64,000 nucleotides of DNA from Sulfitobacter mediterraneus (GTDB taxonomy: Bacteria > Pseudomonadota > Alphaproteobacteria > Rhodobacterales > Rhodobacteraceae): assembly GCF_016801775.1 (NCBI RefSeq), contig NZ_CP069004.1, positions 1,054,001-1,118,000 on the forward strand, read 5' to 3'. Numbering within the stretch: the stretch's first letter is position 1; every line of letters starts with the position of its first letter. The position numbers were made by a program, and so were the translations under genes. The notes under the pieces are model-generated. The model was given only the letters and a program-made list of their open reading frames with translations, ran no database searches and was not told the origin of the DNA. Of this stretch, positions 43,545-53,249 are shown in pieces.

Positions 43545-45701
43545 GTGTTGCTGCGATCTTTTCTTCTTGCTGTTTTGGCCATCGGCACGCTGACGTTTTC
43601 CGCCCGGGCCCAGAACGCACCGCCGCAACCGGCGGTTTTGATCGCCGATCAAGTCTATATCACCCGTGACCGTACCTTGGTGGCGCAGGGCAATGTCGAG
43701 GCTTTCCAGGGCACCACGCAAATTCGGGCCAGCGCGATCCGCTACAACCAGGACACCGGCGCATTGATCCTGGAGGGGCCGATTGTCATCACCGATGGCG
43801 ATGACAGTGTGCTTCTTGCCGATGCCGGCGAATTGAACAACCGCCTGCGCTCGGGCTTGTTGCTGTCGGCGCGGCTGATCCTGAACCAGCAATTGCAACT
43901 GGCCGCACAGCAAATCAACCAGGTGGATGGGCGCTACAGCCAGCTTTACAAAGCCTCGGTCACGTCCTGCCGGATCTGTCAGGATGGCCGCCCGCCCCTG
44001 TGGCAGATCCGCGCCCGCCGGATTGTCCACGACAAGGTGGAACAGCAGCTCTATTTCGATGAGGCACAGTTTCGCATTCTCAACGTGCCGGTTCTATATA
44101 TCCCGCATTTGCGCCTGCCCGATCCGAATCTGAAACGGGCGACAGGTTTTCTTGTGCCCTCCATCCGGACCACATCGCAACTTGGGACCGGGTTGAAACT
44201 GCCGTATTTTGTCAAGCTGGGCGATCATCGCGATCTGACCATCACCCCCTATTTATCGAGTGCGACCCGCACGATTGAATTGCGCTACCGCCAGGCATTC
44301 CGGCGCGGATATATCACCTTTGACGGCGCCTTGACCCGCGATGACCAGCGTCCGGGCAAGCTGCGTGGTTATCTGATCGGGTCTGGCGCCTTTGATTTCA
44401 AGCGGGATTACAAGCTGACCTTCAGCCTGCAAGCCACCAGCGATCGCAGTTATTTCTCTGAATACGGCTATTTTGACGGGGACCGCCTTTCCAGTGACGT
44501 CACCCTCAGCCGCGCGCGGCGGGATGAGTACATCCGCGCCAGTGTCTACAATTTCGAAAGCCTGCGGGACGGTGATATCAACGACAACCTGCCCACGATC
44601 GTTCTGGACGGTGAATATGAAAAACGCCTGTTCCCCAAAGCCTGGGGCGGCGAACTGCGGCTGAGCCTGCGGGCGCACAGTCACAGACGCAATTCGGACA
44701 GGGATACGGACGGGCCGGATGCGGACCTGATCGTGGATGGCCGCGATGTGGCGCGTTTGCATGGGCAGGCCGAATGGCTGCGCCGGTTTACCTATTCCTC
44801 CGGTGTTGTGGCCGATCTGCGCATGGGGGCCAGTTTTAACTTTTTTGACATCACGCAGGATCAAACTTTCCCCCAAAACCATTCCGAAGTGGTCCCCCAT
44901 GCCGCGGTGGCCCTGCGTTATCCCATGATCCGCCACGGCGCGGGCGGCGTCACACAGATGCTGGAACCCGTGGCGCAACTGGCCTGGACCGGGGGCAACC
45001 GGTTGAACGTGCCCAACGACGAAAGCACGCGGGTGGAATTTGACGAAGGCAACCTGTTGTCACTGTCCCGCTTTCCCCGCCCCGACCGGCGTGAACGCAA
45101 GACCGTGGCGGCGATCGGCGTGAACTGGGCGCGGTTTGATCCAACAGGCTGGAACGCCCATGTCAGTGTGGGTCAAGTGCTGCGCGGTGAGGCCGACACG
45201 GCCTTTTCCGACACCTCGGGCCTGACGGGGACAACCTCAAGTTTCCTGATTGCCGGACAGGTGAAAATGCCGGGCGGCTTCTCCATTCTGGGGCGCAGCC
45301 TGATCGACGAGGATCTGGATTTTGCCAAGGCCGAATTGCGCGGCATTTGGGAGTTCAAACGCGGCTGGGTTTCGGGCAGCTATATCTGGCTTGATGCCGA
45401 TCCAGCCGAAGATCGCGCCAATGCCGTCTCGGAGATTTTCCTCAAGGGCAATTACCAGATCAACAACCAATGGACCGCCCGTGCCGATTGGCGGTTCAAC
45501 GTGGCGGATGACCGCGCCGCCACAGCAGGCGTTGGCCTGCAATATGACAATGAATGTGTTACCGTCGATCTCTCGGTCTGGCGGAGCTATTCATCCTCAA
45601 CTAGTGTTGAGCCTACCACCAATATCGGCTTTAACGTCGGCCTACGGGGCTTTGCCGCGTCAACCGGAACAGAGAGATACCTGCGCTCATGTCGGAAATG
45701 A
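43545..45701 (+). CDS. lptD: LPS-assembly outer membrane protein LptD
   Basis: 718-residue outer-membrane protein that inserts LPS into the outer leaflet with LptE. Signal peptide (LLAVLAIGTLTFSARAQ); an LptA/OstA-like jellyroll (~30-110, ITRDRTLVAQGNVEAFQG); then a large barrel with the family motif VLYIPHLRLPDP and an aromatic-rich C-terminus. Cysteines in SVTSCRIC and at the end (DNECV, LRSCRK) could form disulfides, as LptD requires. GTG start, 3 bases after lptG. The last 13 bases overlap surA. Confidence 0.94.
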   Translation: MLLRSFLLAVLAIGTLTFSARAQNAPPQPAVLIADQVYITRDRTLVAQGNVEAFQGTTQIRASAIRYNQDTGALILEGPIVITDGDDSVLLADAGELNNRLRSGLLLSARLILNQQLQLAAQQINQVDGRYSQLYKASVTSCRICQDGRPPLWQIRARRIVHDKVEQQLYFDEAQFRILNVPVLYIPHLRLPDPNLKRATGFLVPSIRTTSQLGTGLKLPYFVKLGDHRDLTITPYLSSATRTIELRYRQAFRRGYITFDGALTRDDQRPGKLRGYLIGSGAFDFKRDYKLTFSLQATSDRSYFSEYGYFDGDRLSSDVTLSRARRDEYIRASVYNFESLRDGDINDNLPTIVLDGEYEKRLFPKAWGGELRLSLRAHSHRRNSDRDTDGPDADLIVDGRDVARLHGQAEWLRRFTYSSGVVADLRMGASFNFFDITQDQTFPQNHSEVVPHAAVALRYPMIRHGAGGVTQMLEPVAQLAWTGGNRLNVPNDESTRVEFDEGNLLSLSRFPRPDRRERKTVAAIGVNWARFDPTGWNAHVSVGQVLRGEADTAFSDTSGLTGTTSSFLIAGQVKMPGGFSILGRSLIDEDLDFAKAELRGIWEFKRGWVSGSYIWLDADPAEDRANAVSEIFLKGNYQINNQWTARADWRFNVADDRAATAGVGLQYDNECVTVDLSVWRSYSSSTSVEPTTNIGFNVGLRGFAASTGTERYLRSCRK

Positions 45702-46927
45702 TCATCACCACCCTCGCCAAGGCGACCCGCACCTTTGCCTTGATGGCGGCTGTTACGCTTGGCGGGCACTCGGCCAGCGCCCAAAACCTGTTTGCACCTG
45801 TTGTTCGGGTCGACAGCATGGTGGTCACAGAATTCGAAGTGCAGCAGCGCCAGCGGTTCCTGCAATTGCTCAACGCACCGGGGTCTGACCGCGACAGCGT
45901 CGTGGAAGGCCTGATCGATGATCGCCTGCGCAATCGCGCCGCCACCGATGTGGGGCTTGAGCTGACCGAGGAAGGCATCCAAACCGGGCTGAGCGAATTT
46001 GCGGCCCGTGCAAACCTTACGACCGAAGAGTTTACCAAGGCGCTGGAGCAATCCGGCGTATCGCGCGAAACCTTCCGCGATTATGTCACCACGTCACTGA
46101 TTTGGCGCGAGCTGATCCGCGCGCGCTATCTCAATTCGGTGAACATCACGGATGCAGAAATTGACCGTGCCATGGGCGCCAGCAGCGGCGGCAGCGGTCT
46201 GCGTGTGCTGGTCTCGGAAATTATCATTCCTGCCCCGCCGCCACAGGCTGCGCGGGTCAATGCATTGGCCGGTCAAATCTCGCAGACCACCTCCGAGGCC
46301 GAATTCTCAAATTATGCGCGGAAATATTCCGCGACGGCCTCTCGCGGTGCCGGTGGGCGCCTGCCTTGGACGCCACTTTCCAAATTGCCACCCTCCCTAC
46401 AGCCGCTGTTGCTGGCCCTTGCCCCGGGTGAAGTCACTTCGCCATTGCCGATCCCCAATGCCGTGGCGCTGTTCCAGCTGCGTGCGATCGAAGAAACCGG
46501 CGCCCCGGAACAAAGCTATTCCGCCATTGAATACGCCGCCTATTTCATTCCCGGAGGTCGGTCAGAGGCCGCATTGGCAGAGGCCGCACGCATTCAAGGC
46601 AAGGTGGATGTCTGCGACGACCTTTACGGCATCGCCAAGGGCCAGCCTCCTGAAGTTCTGGTCCGCGAAACCAAAAAGCCCGGCGAATTGCCCAAGGATT
46701 ACGCCATCGAGCTGTCCAAGCTGGACCCCGGTGAAACCTCCACGGCATTGACCCGCGCCAATGGCCAGAACCTTGTGCTGCTGATGCTGTGCAAACGCAC
46801 CGCAGAGGCCAACGCCGAAACCGACCGCGACGCCGTTCTGAACGCCCTGCGCCAGCAAAAATTGCAAGGCTATTCCAACCAACTGTTGCAGCAACTGCGC
46901 GCCGAAGCCCGCATCATCTACAAATGA
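45689..46927 (+). CDS. surA: Periplasmic chaperone/peptidyl-prolyl isomerase SurA
   Basis: 412-residue periplasmic chaperone for outer-membrane proteins including LptD. Signal peptide (LAKATRTFALMAAVTLGGHSASA), SurA N-terminal helical domain (~30-170) and one parvulin-type rotamase domain (~170-280), with a degenerate second half. Divergent compared with enteric SurA, as usual in alphaproteobacteria, so the call rests on domain order and position after lptD. Overlaps pdxA by ATGA. Confidence 0.85.
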   Translation: MSEMIITTLAKATRTFALMAAVTLGGHSASAQNLFAPVVRVDSMVVTEFEVQQRQRFLQLLNAPGSDRDSVVEGLIDDRLRNRAATDVGLELTEEGIQTGLSEFAARANLTTEEFTKALEQSGVSRETFRDYVTTSLIWRELIRARYLNSVNITDAEIDRAMGASSGGSGLRVLVSEIIIPAPPPQAARVNALAGQISQTTSEAEFSNYARKYSATASRGAGGRLPWTPLSKLPPSLQPLLLALAPGEVTSPLPIPNAVALFQLRAIEETGAPEQSYSAIEYAAYFIPGGRSEAALAEAARIQGKVDVCDDLYGIAKGQPPEVLVRETKKPGELPKDYAIELSKLDPGETSTALTRANGQNLVLLMLCKRTAEANAETDRDAVLNALRQQKLQGYSNQLLQQLRAEARIIYK

Positions 46928-47898
46928 GCCTCAGCAGGCGGCCGGTTGTCCTTTCCTGCGGCGAACCCGCAGGCATAGGTCCGGAAGTTGCCGCATCGGC
47001 ATGGGCCGCGCTGAAGGACGAAATCCCGCTGCTGTGGCTGGGCGATCCGCGCCATCTGCCTCAAGGCACCGCATTTGAGGTGGTCGATGATGCATCGCAA
47101 GCCGCGGCCCTATCGCCCGACGCCTTGCCGGTTCTTGCATATGATTTTGGCAGCCCCGCCATTGCCGGACAGCCCGACCCCGCCCATGCACAGCATGTGA
47201 TTGATGTGATCGCCGCCGGTGTTGATCTGGTCCGCACAGGACAGGCGACCGCACTTTGCACCGCGCCCATTCACAAAAAGGCGCTGATGGATGGCGCAGG
47301 TTTTGCCTATCCGGGTCACACCGAATATCTCGCCGCCCTTGGCGGGGTGACGGATGTGGTGATGATGCTGGCCTCTGACCAATTGCGGGTGGTGCCTGCA
47401 ACGATTCACATTGCGCTCGATCAGGTGCCAACCGCCCTGACCCCCGAAAGACTGCGCCGCACGATCGAGATCACCCATGCGGGGCTGCGAGATATGTTCG
47501 GGATCGCCGCGCCGCGCCTTGCTGTGGCCGGTCTCAACCCACACGCCGGCGAAGGCGGCGCCATGGGGCGGCAGGAATGCGACTGGATCGCGCCCCTGCT
47601 GGACCAGATGCGCGGCGAAGGTTTTGATCTGGCAGGCCCATTGCCCGCCGACACGATGTTTCATGCCGCTGCCCGTGCCCGCTATGACGCCGCGGTCGCG
47701 ATGTACCACGATCAGGCGCTGATCCCGATCAAAACGCTGGACTTTGACCGTGGGGTGAACGTGACGCTGGGGCTGCCCTTTGTACGCACCTCGCCCGATC
47801 ACGGTACGGCCTTTGACATTGCAGGCAAAGACATCGCCAATCCGACCAGCATGATCGAAGCGATCAGGACCGCATATAGAATGGCCCAACACTCATGA
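46924..47898 (+). CDS. pdxA: 4-hydroxythreonine-4-phosphate dehydrogenase
   Basis: 324-residue NAD- and metal-dependent enzyme of pyridoxal phosphate synthesis (DXP-dependent route). Motifs: [37 protein letters not shown] (metal His), and [12 protein letters not shown]. The ATG at the surA overlap is used. Grouping of surA, pdxA and rsmA in one run is widespread in proteobacteria. Confidence 0.97.
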   Translation: MSLSRRPVVLSCGEPAGIGPEVAASAWAALKDEIPLLWLGDPRHLPQGTAFEVVDDASQAAALSPDALPVLAYDFGSPAIAGQPDPAHAQHVIDVIAAGVDLVRTGQATALCTAPIHKKALMDGAGFAYPGHTEYLAALGGVTDVVMMLASDQLRVVPATIHIALDQVPTALTPERLRRTIEITHAGLRDMFGIAAPRLAVAGLNPHAGEGGAMGRQECDWIAPLLDQMRGEGFDLAGPLPADTMFHAAARARYDAAVAMYHDQALIPIKTLDFDRGVNVTLGLPFVRTSPDHGTAFDIAGKDIANPTSMIEAIRTAYRMAQHS

Positions 47899-48752
47899 GC
47901 GCAATCGACACCCTGCCCCCGCTGCGCGAAGTGATTGCCAACCATGGGCTGTCGGCCCGCAAGTCACTGGGCCAGAACTTTCTGCTGGATCTGAACCTTA
48001 CGGCCAAAATCGCCCGGCAGGCAGGCGACATGAGCGCCTGTGATGTTCTTGAGATTGGCCCCGGCCCCGGCGGTTTGACCCGCGGGTTACTGGCCGAAGG
48101 GGCGCGGCGGGTGCTGTGCATCGAAAAAGACAGCCGCTGCCTGCCCGCGCTGGCCGAGATCGCAGAGGCCTATCCAGACCGTTTGACGGTGATCGAGGGG
48201 GATGCGCTTGAGGTCAATCCACTGTCCCATCTGACCCCGCCCATCCGCGTGGCGGCGAACCTGCCCTATAACGTCGGGACCGAGTTGTTGGTGCGCTGGC
48301 TGACGCCGCCGCAATGGCCTCCGTTCTGGCAAAGCCTGACCTTGATGTTCCAACGCGAGGTCGCCGAACGGATCGTCGCGCAACCGGGATCAAAGGCCTA
48401 TGGACGTCTTGCGATACTGGCGCAGTGGCGGGCCGAGGCCAAGATCGTGCTGCAATTGCCCCCTGGCGCCTTTACCCCGCCGCCGAAAGTGTCCTCCAGC
48501 GTGGTACATCTGGACGCCCTGCCCGAGCCGCGCTTTCCCGCCGATCCAGCCGTGCTCAGCCATGTGGTGGCCGCCGCCTTCAACCAACGCCGCAAAATGC
48601 TGCGGGCCGCGTTGAAGGGTGTGGTTCCCGAGATCGAAGAGGTGCTGAATGCCGCTGGGATCAAGCCTACAGAACGGGCCGAGCAGGTTCCCCTTGAAGG
48701 GTTCTGCGCCCTGGCCCGCGAGGTTGCCAAGGCCAAGGGCAAGGGCAAATGA
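47895..48752 (+). CDS. rsmA: 16S rRNA adenine dimethyltransferase RsmA
   Basis: 285-residue KsgA/RsmA, which dimethylates two adjacent adenines near the 3' end of 16S rRNA using SAM. SAM-binding [15 protein letters not shown], catalytic [11 protein letters not shown], and N-terminal [10 protein letters not shown] are all present. Its start overlaps the pdxA stop (ATGA). Last gene of the lptF-rsmA run. Transcription probably ends near the hairpin at 48827. Confidence 0.97.
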   Translation: MSAIDTLPPLREVIANHGLSARKSLGQNFLLDLNLTAKIARQAGDMSACDVLEIGPGPGGLTRGLLAEGARRVLCIEKDSRCLPALAEIAEAYPDRLTVIEGDALEVNPLSHLTPPIRVAANLPYNVGTELLVRWLTPPQWPPFWQSLTLMFQREVAERIVAQPGSKAYGRLAILAQWRAEAKIVLQLPPGAFTPPPKVSSSVVHLDALPEPRFPADPAVLSHVVAAAFNQRRKMLRAALKGVVPEIEEVLNAAGIKPTERAEQVPLEGFCALAREVAKAKGKGK

Positions 48753-48826
48753 TCAAGCTGCCGGTAAGTCTGGCACAAACTTCCTGATACTAACCTTGTG
48801 GCAGACGCCAAATGACACCAACAAAA

Positions 48827-48846
48827 AACCGCCCCGAAGGGCGGTT
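48827..48846 (-). terminator. Terminator between rsmA and the DUF4167 gene
   Basis: 8-bp stem AACCGCCC/GGGCGGTT with CGAA loop, flanked on the left by an A-run that reads as U on the minus strand. It best serves the DUF4167 gene and may also end the convergent rsmA transcript. Confidence 0.82.
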
Positions 48847-48876
48847 GGAATGTCTTACTGACCTGAATTCGCCGGT

Positions 48877-49443
48877 TTACTCCGCCGCCTCGGGTTGATC
48901 GCCGCTGCCGTTGCCCTGCGGCGCGTCGCCCTCGGACTTTGGCTTGGGCTTGCGGCGCGGCTGGCGTTTGGGCTTGGGTTTGCTTTCTGGTGTTTCCACC
49001 AGACCGCTGTCCTCGTCACTGCCTTTTGCCTCGGCATTGTCATCGCTGCCAACGTCGGGCTGTGGGACATTTGCCGGATCATTCTGTGGCTGCTGGTTCG
49101 CTTCGCGCTCCTGCCGCTCTGCGCGCTCGCGGTCCCGCTCGGCCTGACGCTCACGGTTCTGGCGCTCTTGCTCTTCACGGCGCTGATCCATCTCACGCTG
49201 CGCTTCGGCCAGCATGCGCAGATAATGCTCTGCGTGCTGCTGAAAGTTCTCTGCCGCCACGCGGTCATTGCTCAACTGTGCATCACGGGCCAGCTGATTG
49301 TATTTATCAATCACCTGCTGCGGTGTGCCGCGCACTTTGCCTTCTGGGCCAGAGCTGTCAAAGACGCGATTAACAACGTTACCGCCTTGCTGTTGGCGAT
49401 TGCGATTGTTCTTCGACCGGGACCGGGATCTCGTGGATTTCAT
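48877..49443 (-). CDS. DUF4167 protein, charged and disordered
   Basis: 188-residue alphaproteobacterial protein. The N-terminal ~75 residues match the DUF4167 pattern: MKSTRSRSRSKNNRNRQQQ, VFDSSGPEGKVRGTPQQVIDKYNQLARDAQLSNDRVAAENFQQHAEHYLRM (shown as two short landmarks, RGTPQQV and QHAEHYLRM, at ~39-78). The rest is an E/R/Q-rich predicted coiled coil and a K/P-rich tail. The basic ends suggest RNA or nucleic-acid association, but function is unknown. The upstream in-frame extension was excluded. It converges with rsmA. Confidence 0.85.
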   Translation of the reverse strand: MKSTRSRSRSKNNRNRQQQGGNVVNRVFDSSGPEGKVRGTPQQVIDKYNQLARDAQLSNDRVAAENFQQHAEHYLRMLAEAQREMDQRREEQERQNRERQAERDRERAERQEREANQQPQNDPANVPQPDVGSDDNAEAKGSDEDSGLVETPESKPKPKRQPRRKPKPKSEGDAPQGNGSGDQPEAAE

Positions 49444-49655
49444 GAAAAATTTCAGCCTTGTATGCTGTTCTTCGAAAATAACCGGGTGGCACTTGGCCGC
49501 CATTCAATCCCGGTTGAGCTATTTGTTGGGCTTAACGCCGCGCGGGACCGCCCTAAGGCATCCACCGCTGCAACATCTTTGAATAAGCATTTCAAGTGAC
49601 CCGCGGCAAGCCAAAAGTGCAGAAAATCCGGCTAACTAGGTGTTTTTTTGCCCAA

Positions 49656-50498
49656 TCAGGCCGGTGTATCGGCACAAACGACACGCGGACGCCCATCCAG
49701 ATCATGTGCCAATGTCACGCCAGCCCAGCCTGCATCGCGGAATATCGCGCAAACTGCATCGCCCTGCTGCCAGCCGATCTCGACCAGAACACGCCCCTTT
49801 GCGGTCAGATAACCCTGTGCCTGATCGGCGATGATCCGGTAGACCGAGAGACCATCCAGCCCATCGGTGAGCGCCATCGCCGGTTCATGATCGCGCAATT
49901 CAGGCGCGACATCTGCCATTTCGGTTGCGGCAAGATAGGGCGGGTTGGATACGATTAGATCAAACCGCCCCTCGATCCGGTCAAACCAATCAGACTGGAT
50001 CACCTCAGCCCGTCCGGCCACCTCGTGCAGCACCGCATTGGCGCTGGCCTGCAAACAGGCCGCTTCGGACAAATCGGCACCGACACCGCTTGCTGTTCGC
50101 CGCTCGGCCAGCAATGTCACCAAAATGCAGCCTGATCCGGTGCCAAGGTCCAGCACCCGCTCAAACGGGGCAGAAAGCGCCAATTCGATCAAGGTCTCTG
50201 TCTCGGGGCGCGGGTCCAGCACATCGCGGCTGATCCGGAAATCGCGGCCATAAAACCCCCGGCTGCCAATCAATTGGGACACCGGCACGCGCACCGCGCG
50301 CAAGGCGACCAGTTGTTCAAACCGCTCGGCGATCTCTGGCGCAATCTCTTCGGGGGCGATCAACGTCACACGCGCCGCATCAACCGAGGCCGCATGGGCC
50401 AGCAGGATCCGCGCATCGCGGGCCGGATCTGGCACACCTGCGGCCCTCAGCCGTGCTGCGGCGGCGGCCATCGCCTGTGCCGCCGTGGGTGCGCTCAT
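49656..50498 (-). CDS. prmC: Release factor glutamine methyltransferase
   Basis: 280-residue SAM-dependent enzyme that methylates the Gln of the GGQ motif in release factors. Catalytic SNPPYLA, SAM-binding [16 protein letters not shown], and the N-terminal helical domain with [14 protein letters not shown]. The start overlaps the prfA stop (ATGA), so the enzyme and its substrate protein are translationally coupled. Confidence 0.96.
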   Translation of the reverse strand: MSAPTAAQAMAAAAARLRAAGVPDPARDARILLAHAASVDAARVTLIAPEEIAPEIAERFEQLVALRAVRVPVSQLIGSRGFYGRDFRISRDVLDPRPETETLIELALSAPFERVLDLGTGSGCILVTLLAERRTASGVGADLSEAACLQASANAVLHEVAGRAEVIQSDWFDRIEGRFDLIVSNPPYLAATEMADVAPELRDHEPAMALTDGLDGLSVYRIIADQAQGYLTAKGRVLVEIGWQQGDAVCAIFRDAGWAGVTLAHDLDGRPRVVCADTPA

Positions 50499-51550
50499 TG
50501 GTTCATCTCGGCCAGTTGCCGCGCTTGTGCATCGGCGGTCAGGGCATCCACAATCTCGTCAAGATCGCCCTGCATCACACTGTCGAGCCTGTATAAGGTC
50601 AGATTGATCCGGTGGTCCGTCATGCGCCCCTGAGGGAAATTATAGGTGCGAATACGCTCTGAACGATCCCCCGACCCCACCTGCGCGGCACGGTCTGCCG
50701 ACCGTTCACTATCCACCCGGCTGCGTTCCAGATCATAGAGCCGCGCTTTGAGCACCTGCATGGCTTTGTCGCGGTTCCGGTGCTGGGACTTCTCCGAGGA
50801 CGTCACCACGATCCCGGTTGGCAGGTGGGTGATCCGCACGGCAGAATCGGTGGTGTTTACATGCTGCCCCCCCGCACCGGAGGATCGCATCGTATCAATC
50901 CGCAAATCACTGGCGTTGATCTCGATGTCCACATCTTCGGCCTCTGGCAGCACCGCAACCGTCGCCGCAGAGGTATGAATACGCCCGCCGCTTTCGGTGG
51001 TTGGCACCCGCTGGACCCTATGAACGCCGCTTTCGAACTTGAGACGCGCAAAAACGTTGTCGCCCTTGATATGCGCGACCACCTCTTTGACGCCCCCAAG
51101 TTCGGTCATCTGTTCTTCGATCAGCTCAAAAGCCCAACCGCGCGCCTCGGCGTAGCGTTGATACATGCGTAACAAATCGGCGGCAAAAAGCGCGGCCTCA
51201 TCGCCACCTGTGCCAGGGCGGATCTCCAACATGGCCGGTTTCGCATCCGCCGCATCGCGCGGCAACAGCGCCAGTTGCAAGGCCTCTTCCGCCTTGGGCA
51301 GCGCGGCCTTGAGTGCGGGCAGTTCCTCTTGCGCCAGCTCTGCCATCTCGGGATCTGCCAGCATCGCCTCGGCCTCGGCCAGATCGCTGAGCAATTGTTT
51401 GTAGGCCTCAATCTGCTCCACCACCGGGCGCAGATCTGCGTATTCCTTGGCCAAAGCGGCGAAATCCGCCCCATCGGAGCCTGCGGACATTGCCGCTTCC
51501 AGATACTGGAAACGCTGAGAAATTTGTTCAAGTCGGTCGATCGGGATCAT
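50495..51550 (-). CDS. prfA: Peptide chain release factor 1
   Basis: 351-residue RF1, terminating at UAA and UAG. The peptidyl-tRNA hydrolysis motif is GAGGQHVN. The codon-recognition PxT loop is in [18 protein letters not shown] (PTT, within RF1 expectations), and [11 protein letters not shown] is typical. ATG start; divergent from the small secreted protein gene 61 bases away. Operon with prmC. Confidence 0.97.
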   Translation of the reverse strand: MIPIDRLEQISQRFQYLEAAMSAGSDGADFAALAKEYADLRPVVEQIEAYKQLLSDLAEAEAMLADPEMAELAQEELPALKAALPKAEEALQLALLPRDAADAKPAMLEIRPGTGGDEAALFAADLLRMYQRYAEARGWAFELIEEQMTELGGVKEVVAHIKGDNVFARLKFESGVHRVQRVPTTESGGRIHTSAATVAVLPEAEDVDIEINASDLRIDTMRSSGAGGQHVNTTDSAVRITHLPTGIVVTSSEKSQHRNRDKAMQVLKARLYDLERSRVDSERSADRAAQVGSGDRSERIRTYNFPQGRMTDHRINLTLYRLDSVMQGDLDEIVDALTADAQARQLAEMNQ

Positions 51551-51611
51551 GGCAAACCTCTGGCGGATGCAGGGGCTTTGGTCAAGGGCCGCATCGTGCT
51601 ATACTAGGCGC

Positions 51612-51899
51612 ATGAAACGCATCGCACTGATCGCAAGCCTTTTCGCCCTTCCCGCAACCGCCGATGTGGTCGGCCCCGGCGGCAAGACGATTGATTGTTA
51701 TTGTACGGACCGCTCCGGAAGCCGGGTCGAGCTGGGAGAAACCATTTGTTTGCAAGTGGATGGGCGCATGTTCATGGCACAATGCCAGATGTCGCTGAAC
51801 GTGCCGATGTGGCGCGAAGTGCAGCAAGGGTGCCTGTCTTCAGACCTGCAATTGCCCGAGCCAACCTTTAATCCGCTTGGCGTTTACCCCAAGATCTGA
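51612..51899 (+). CDS. Small cysteine-rich secreted protein
   Basis: 95-residue protein with a signal peptide (MKRIALIASLFALPATA) and five cysteines in a mature part of ~78 residues (IDCYCTD, ETICLQ, AQCQMS, QGCLSS), so disulfides are likely in the periplasm. It ends FNPLGVYPKI. Not a family I can name; I would expect it to be conserved among Rhodobacteraceae. The last 60 bases overlap the 3' end of the convergent DUF1499 gene, a long overlap for two real genes. Confidence 0.75.
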   Translation: MKRIALIASLFALPATADVVGPGGKTIDCYCTDRSGSRVELGETICLQVDGRMFMAQCQMSLNVPMWREVQQGCLSSDLQLPEPTFNPLGVYPKI

Positions 51900-52268
51900 C
51901 CGGCCAAAGCGCAAACGCCCATAGACCTCAAGATAGCTTTGCCCCTCGGGCGTCTGGTAGATGCCAATTGTCGTATAGTCGGGAAAGCCCACGACCTTGG
52001 AGCGCGACACATAGGTGAGCTGCTTGTCAGCCAGTGATCCTGCCAATAGCTTGGTGCGCGGCTCTGCGCGGATAATCTGGTCCAACGCGGCAAGTGTGGC
52101 TGTGCCGTCGTCCTCCGCCGCTTGTCTCCAGATGTAAAAACCTTTGCCGTGCTTTTCTTCAACGCTTTGAAAAGGCGCCGCTTTGTGCCACTTCCCCTGA
52201 TCAGACGGGGCCAGTCGGACGTAAGCCACAGCCGCGACGGACAGCAGCAAAACCACCCATATGGACAT
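51840..52268 (-). CDS. DUF1499-family protein
   Basis: 142-residue protein with one N-terminal membrane helix (IWVVLLLSVAAVAYVRLAP) and a DUF1499 domain: the stretch from TLAALDQIIRAEPRTKLL to YVSRSKVVGFPDYTTIGIY and LEVYGRLRFGRSDLGVNAKRI (each a landmark). Function unknown. I chose the ATG with AAGGGAA upstream; six codons further up is another ATG. It lies 33 bases after the ureohydrolase genes and shares the strand, so may be last in that operon. Confidence 0.8.
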   Translation of the reverse strand: MSIWVVLLLSVAAVAYVRLAPSDQGKWHKAAPFQSVEEKHGKGFYIWRQAAEDDGTATLAALDQIIRAEPRTKLLAGSLADKQLTYVSRSKVVGFPDYTTIGIYQTPEGQSYLEVYGRLRFGRSDLGVNAKRIKGWLGQLQV

Positions 52269-52301
52269 CACAATTCCCTTCTTCATATTGTTCGGCTGCC
52301 G

Positions 52302-53249
52302 CTAGCGGTAGCTGACACCGGGCAGAACGCAGAGCATCTCGAACAGGATATTCGCCCCGGTCAGCGCCGTGTTGCCGGATGTGTCATAAGGCGGAGAAAC
52401 CTCAACCAGATCGCCGCCGATGATGTTGACCCCTCGCAAGGCACGGATCAATTGCAACGCCTGCGGCGTGGTCAATCCGGCAATCTCAGGCGTGCCTGTG
52501 CCGGGTGCAAAGGCGGGGTCAAGGCTGTCGATGTCATAGGTCACATAGGTGGGCAGATCGCCAATATCGCGCCGAACCTCAGCACCCAGCGATGACAGAT
52601 CACGCCCCCACAGCCCCTCAGCCGGAAACTGCTGGAACCCCCAGCCTGCGGCTTCCGAGAAGTCCTCGGCAGAATAGCCCGACCCCCGAATGCCGATTTG
52701 ATAGGTTTTGGAGGGGTTTATCAGCCCTTCTTCATATGCGCGTCGAAACACTGTGCCATGGGTCTCACGCTCGCCGAACATCTCATCATTCACATCGGCG
52801 TGGGCGTCCACATGGACCAGCGCGACCGGCCCATGTTTGCGCGCGATGGCCCGCAGGATCGGCAGAGTTATTGAATGATCGCCGCCCATCGCCAAAGGCC
52901 TCACGTCATGCTTGAGGATTGCGTCATAACTTTCTGAAATAATGCGTAAACTATCACTCAGAGAGAAAGTATTGATCGCCAGATCTCCGATGTCCGCAAC
53001 CTGCAATGCATCAAATGGCGCAGCCCCGGTGCCAAGGTTATAGGGGCGCAGCATCGCCGATTCCGCCCGGATCTGTTTGGGGCCAAAACGCGTACCTGAT
53101 CGCCAGCTGGTGCCGATATCCATCGGCACGCCCAAGACCGCCACGTCCAGCCCCGCCAGATCATTTGCAGACGGCAACCGCATAAAGGTGTTCGGCCCCG
53201 AGAATCGCGCCAGATCATTGCCGCCAATCGGTTGGTTGAACGTGCTCAT
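52302..53249 (-). CDS. Ureohydrolase (agmatinase family), copy 2
   Basis: 315-residue binuclear manganese (or nickel) hydrolase of the arginase/agmatinase superfamily. Metal ligands: MGGDHSIT, VHVDAHADVND, and YDIDSLDPAFAPGTGTP. It should release urea (or a related amide) from a guanidino compound: agmatine, guanidinobutyrate and others are possible. Its start overlaps the stop of a second, clearly different ureohydrolase (ATGA). The two may form a heteromer or act on successive or alternative substrates. Confidence 0.9.
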   Translation of the reverse strand: MSTFNQPIGGNDLARFSGPNTFMRLPSANDLAGLDVAVLGVPMDIGTSWRSGTRFGPKQIRAESAMLRPYNLGTGAAPFDALQVADIGDLAINTFSLSDSLRIISESYDAILKHDVRPLAMGGDHSITLPILRAIARKHGPVALVHVDAHADVNDEMFGERETHGTVFRRAYEEGLINPSKTYQIGIRGSGYSAEDFSEAAGWGFQQFPAEGLWGRDLSSLGAEVRRDIGDLPTYVTYDIDSLDPAFAPGTGTPEIAGLTTPQALQLIRALRGVNIIGGDLVEVSPPYDTSGNTALTGANILFEMLCVLPGVSYR

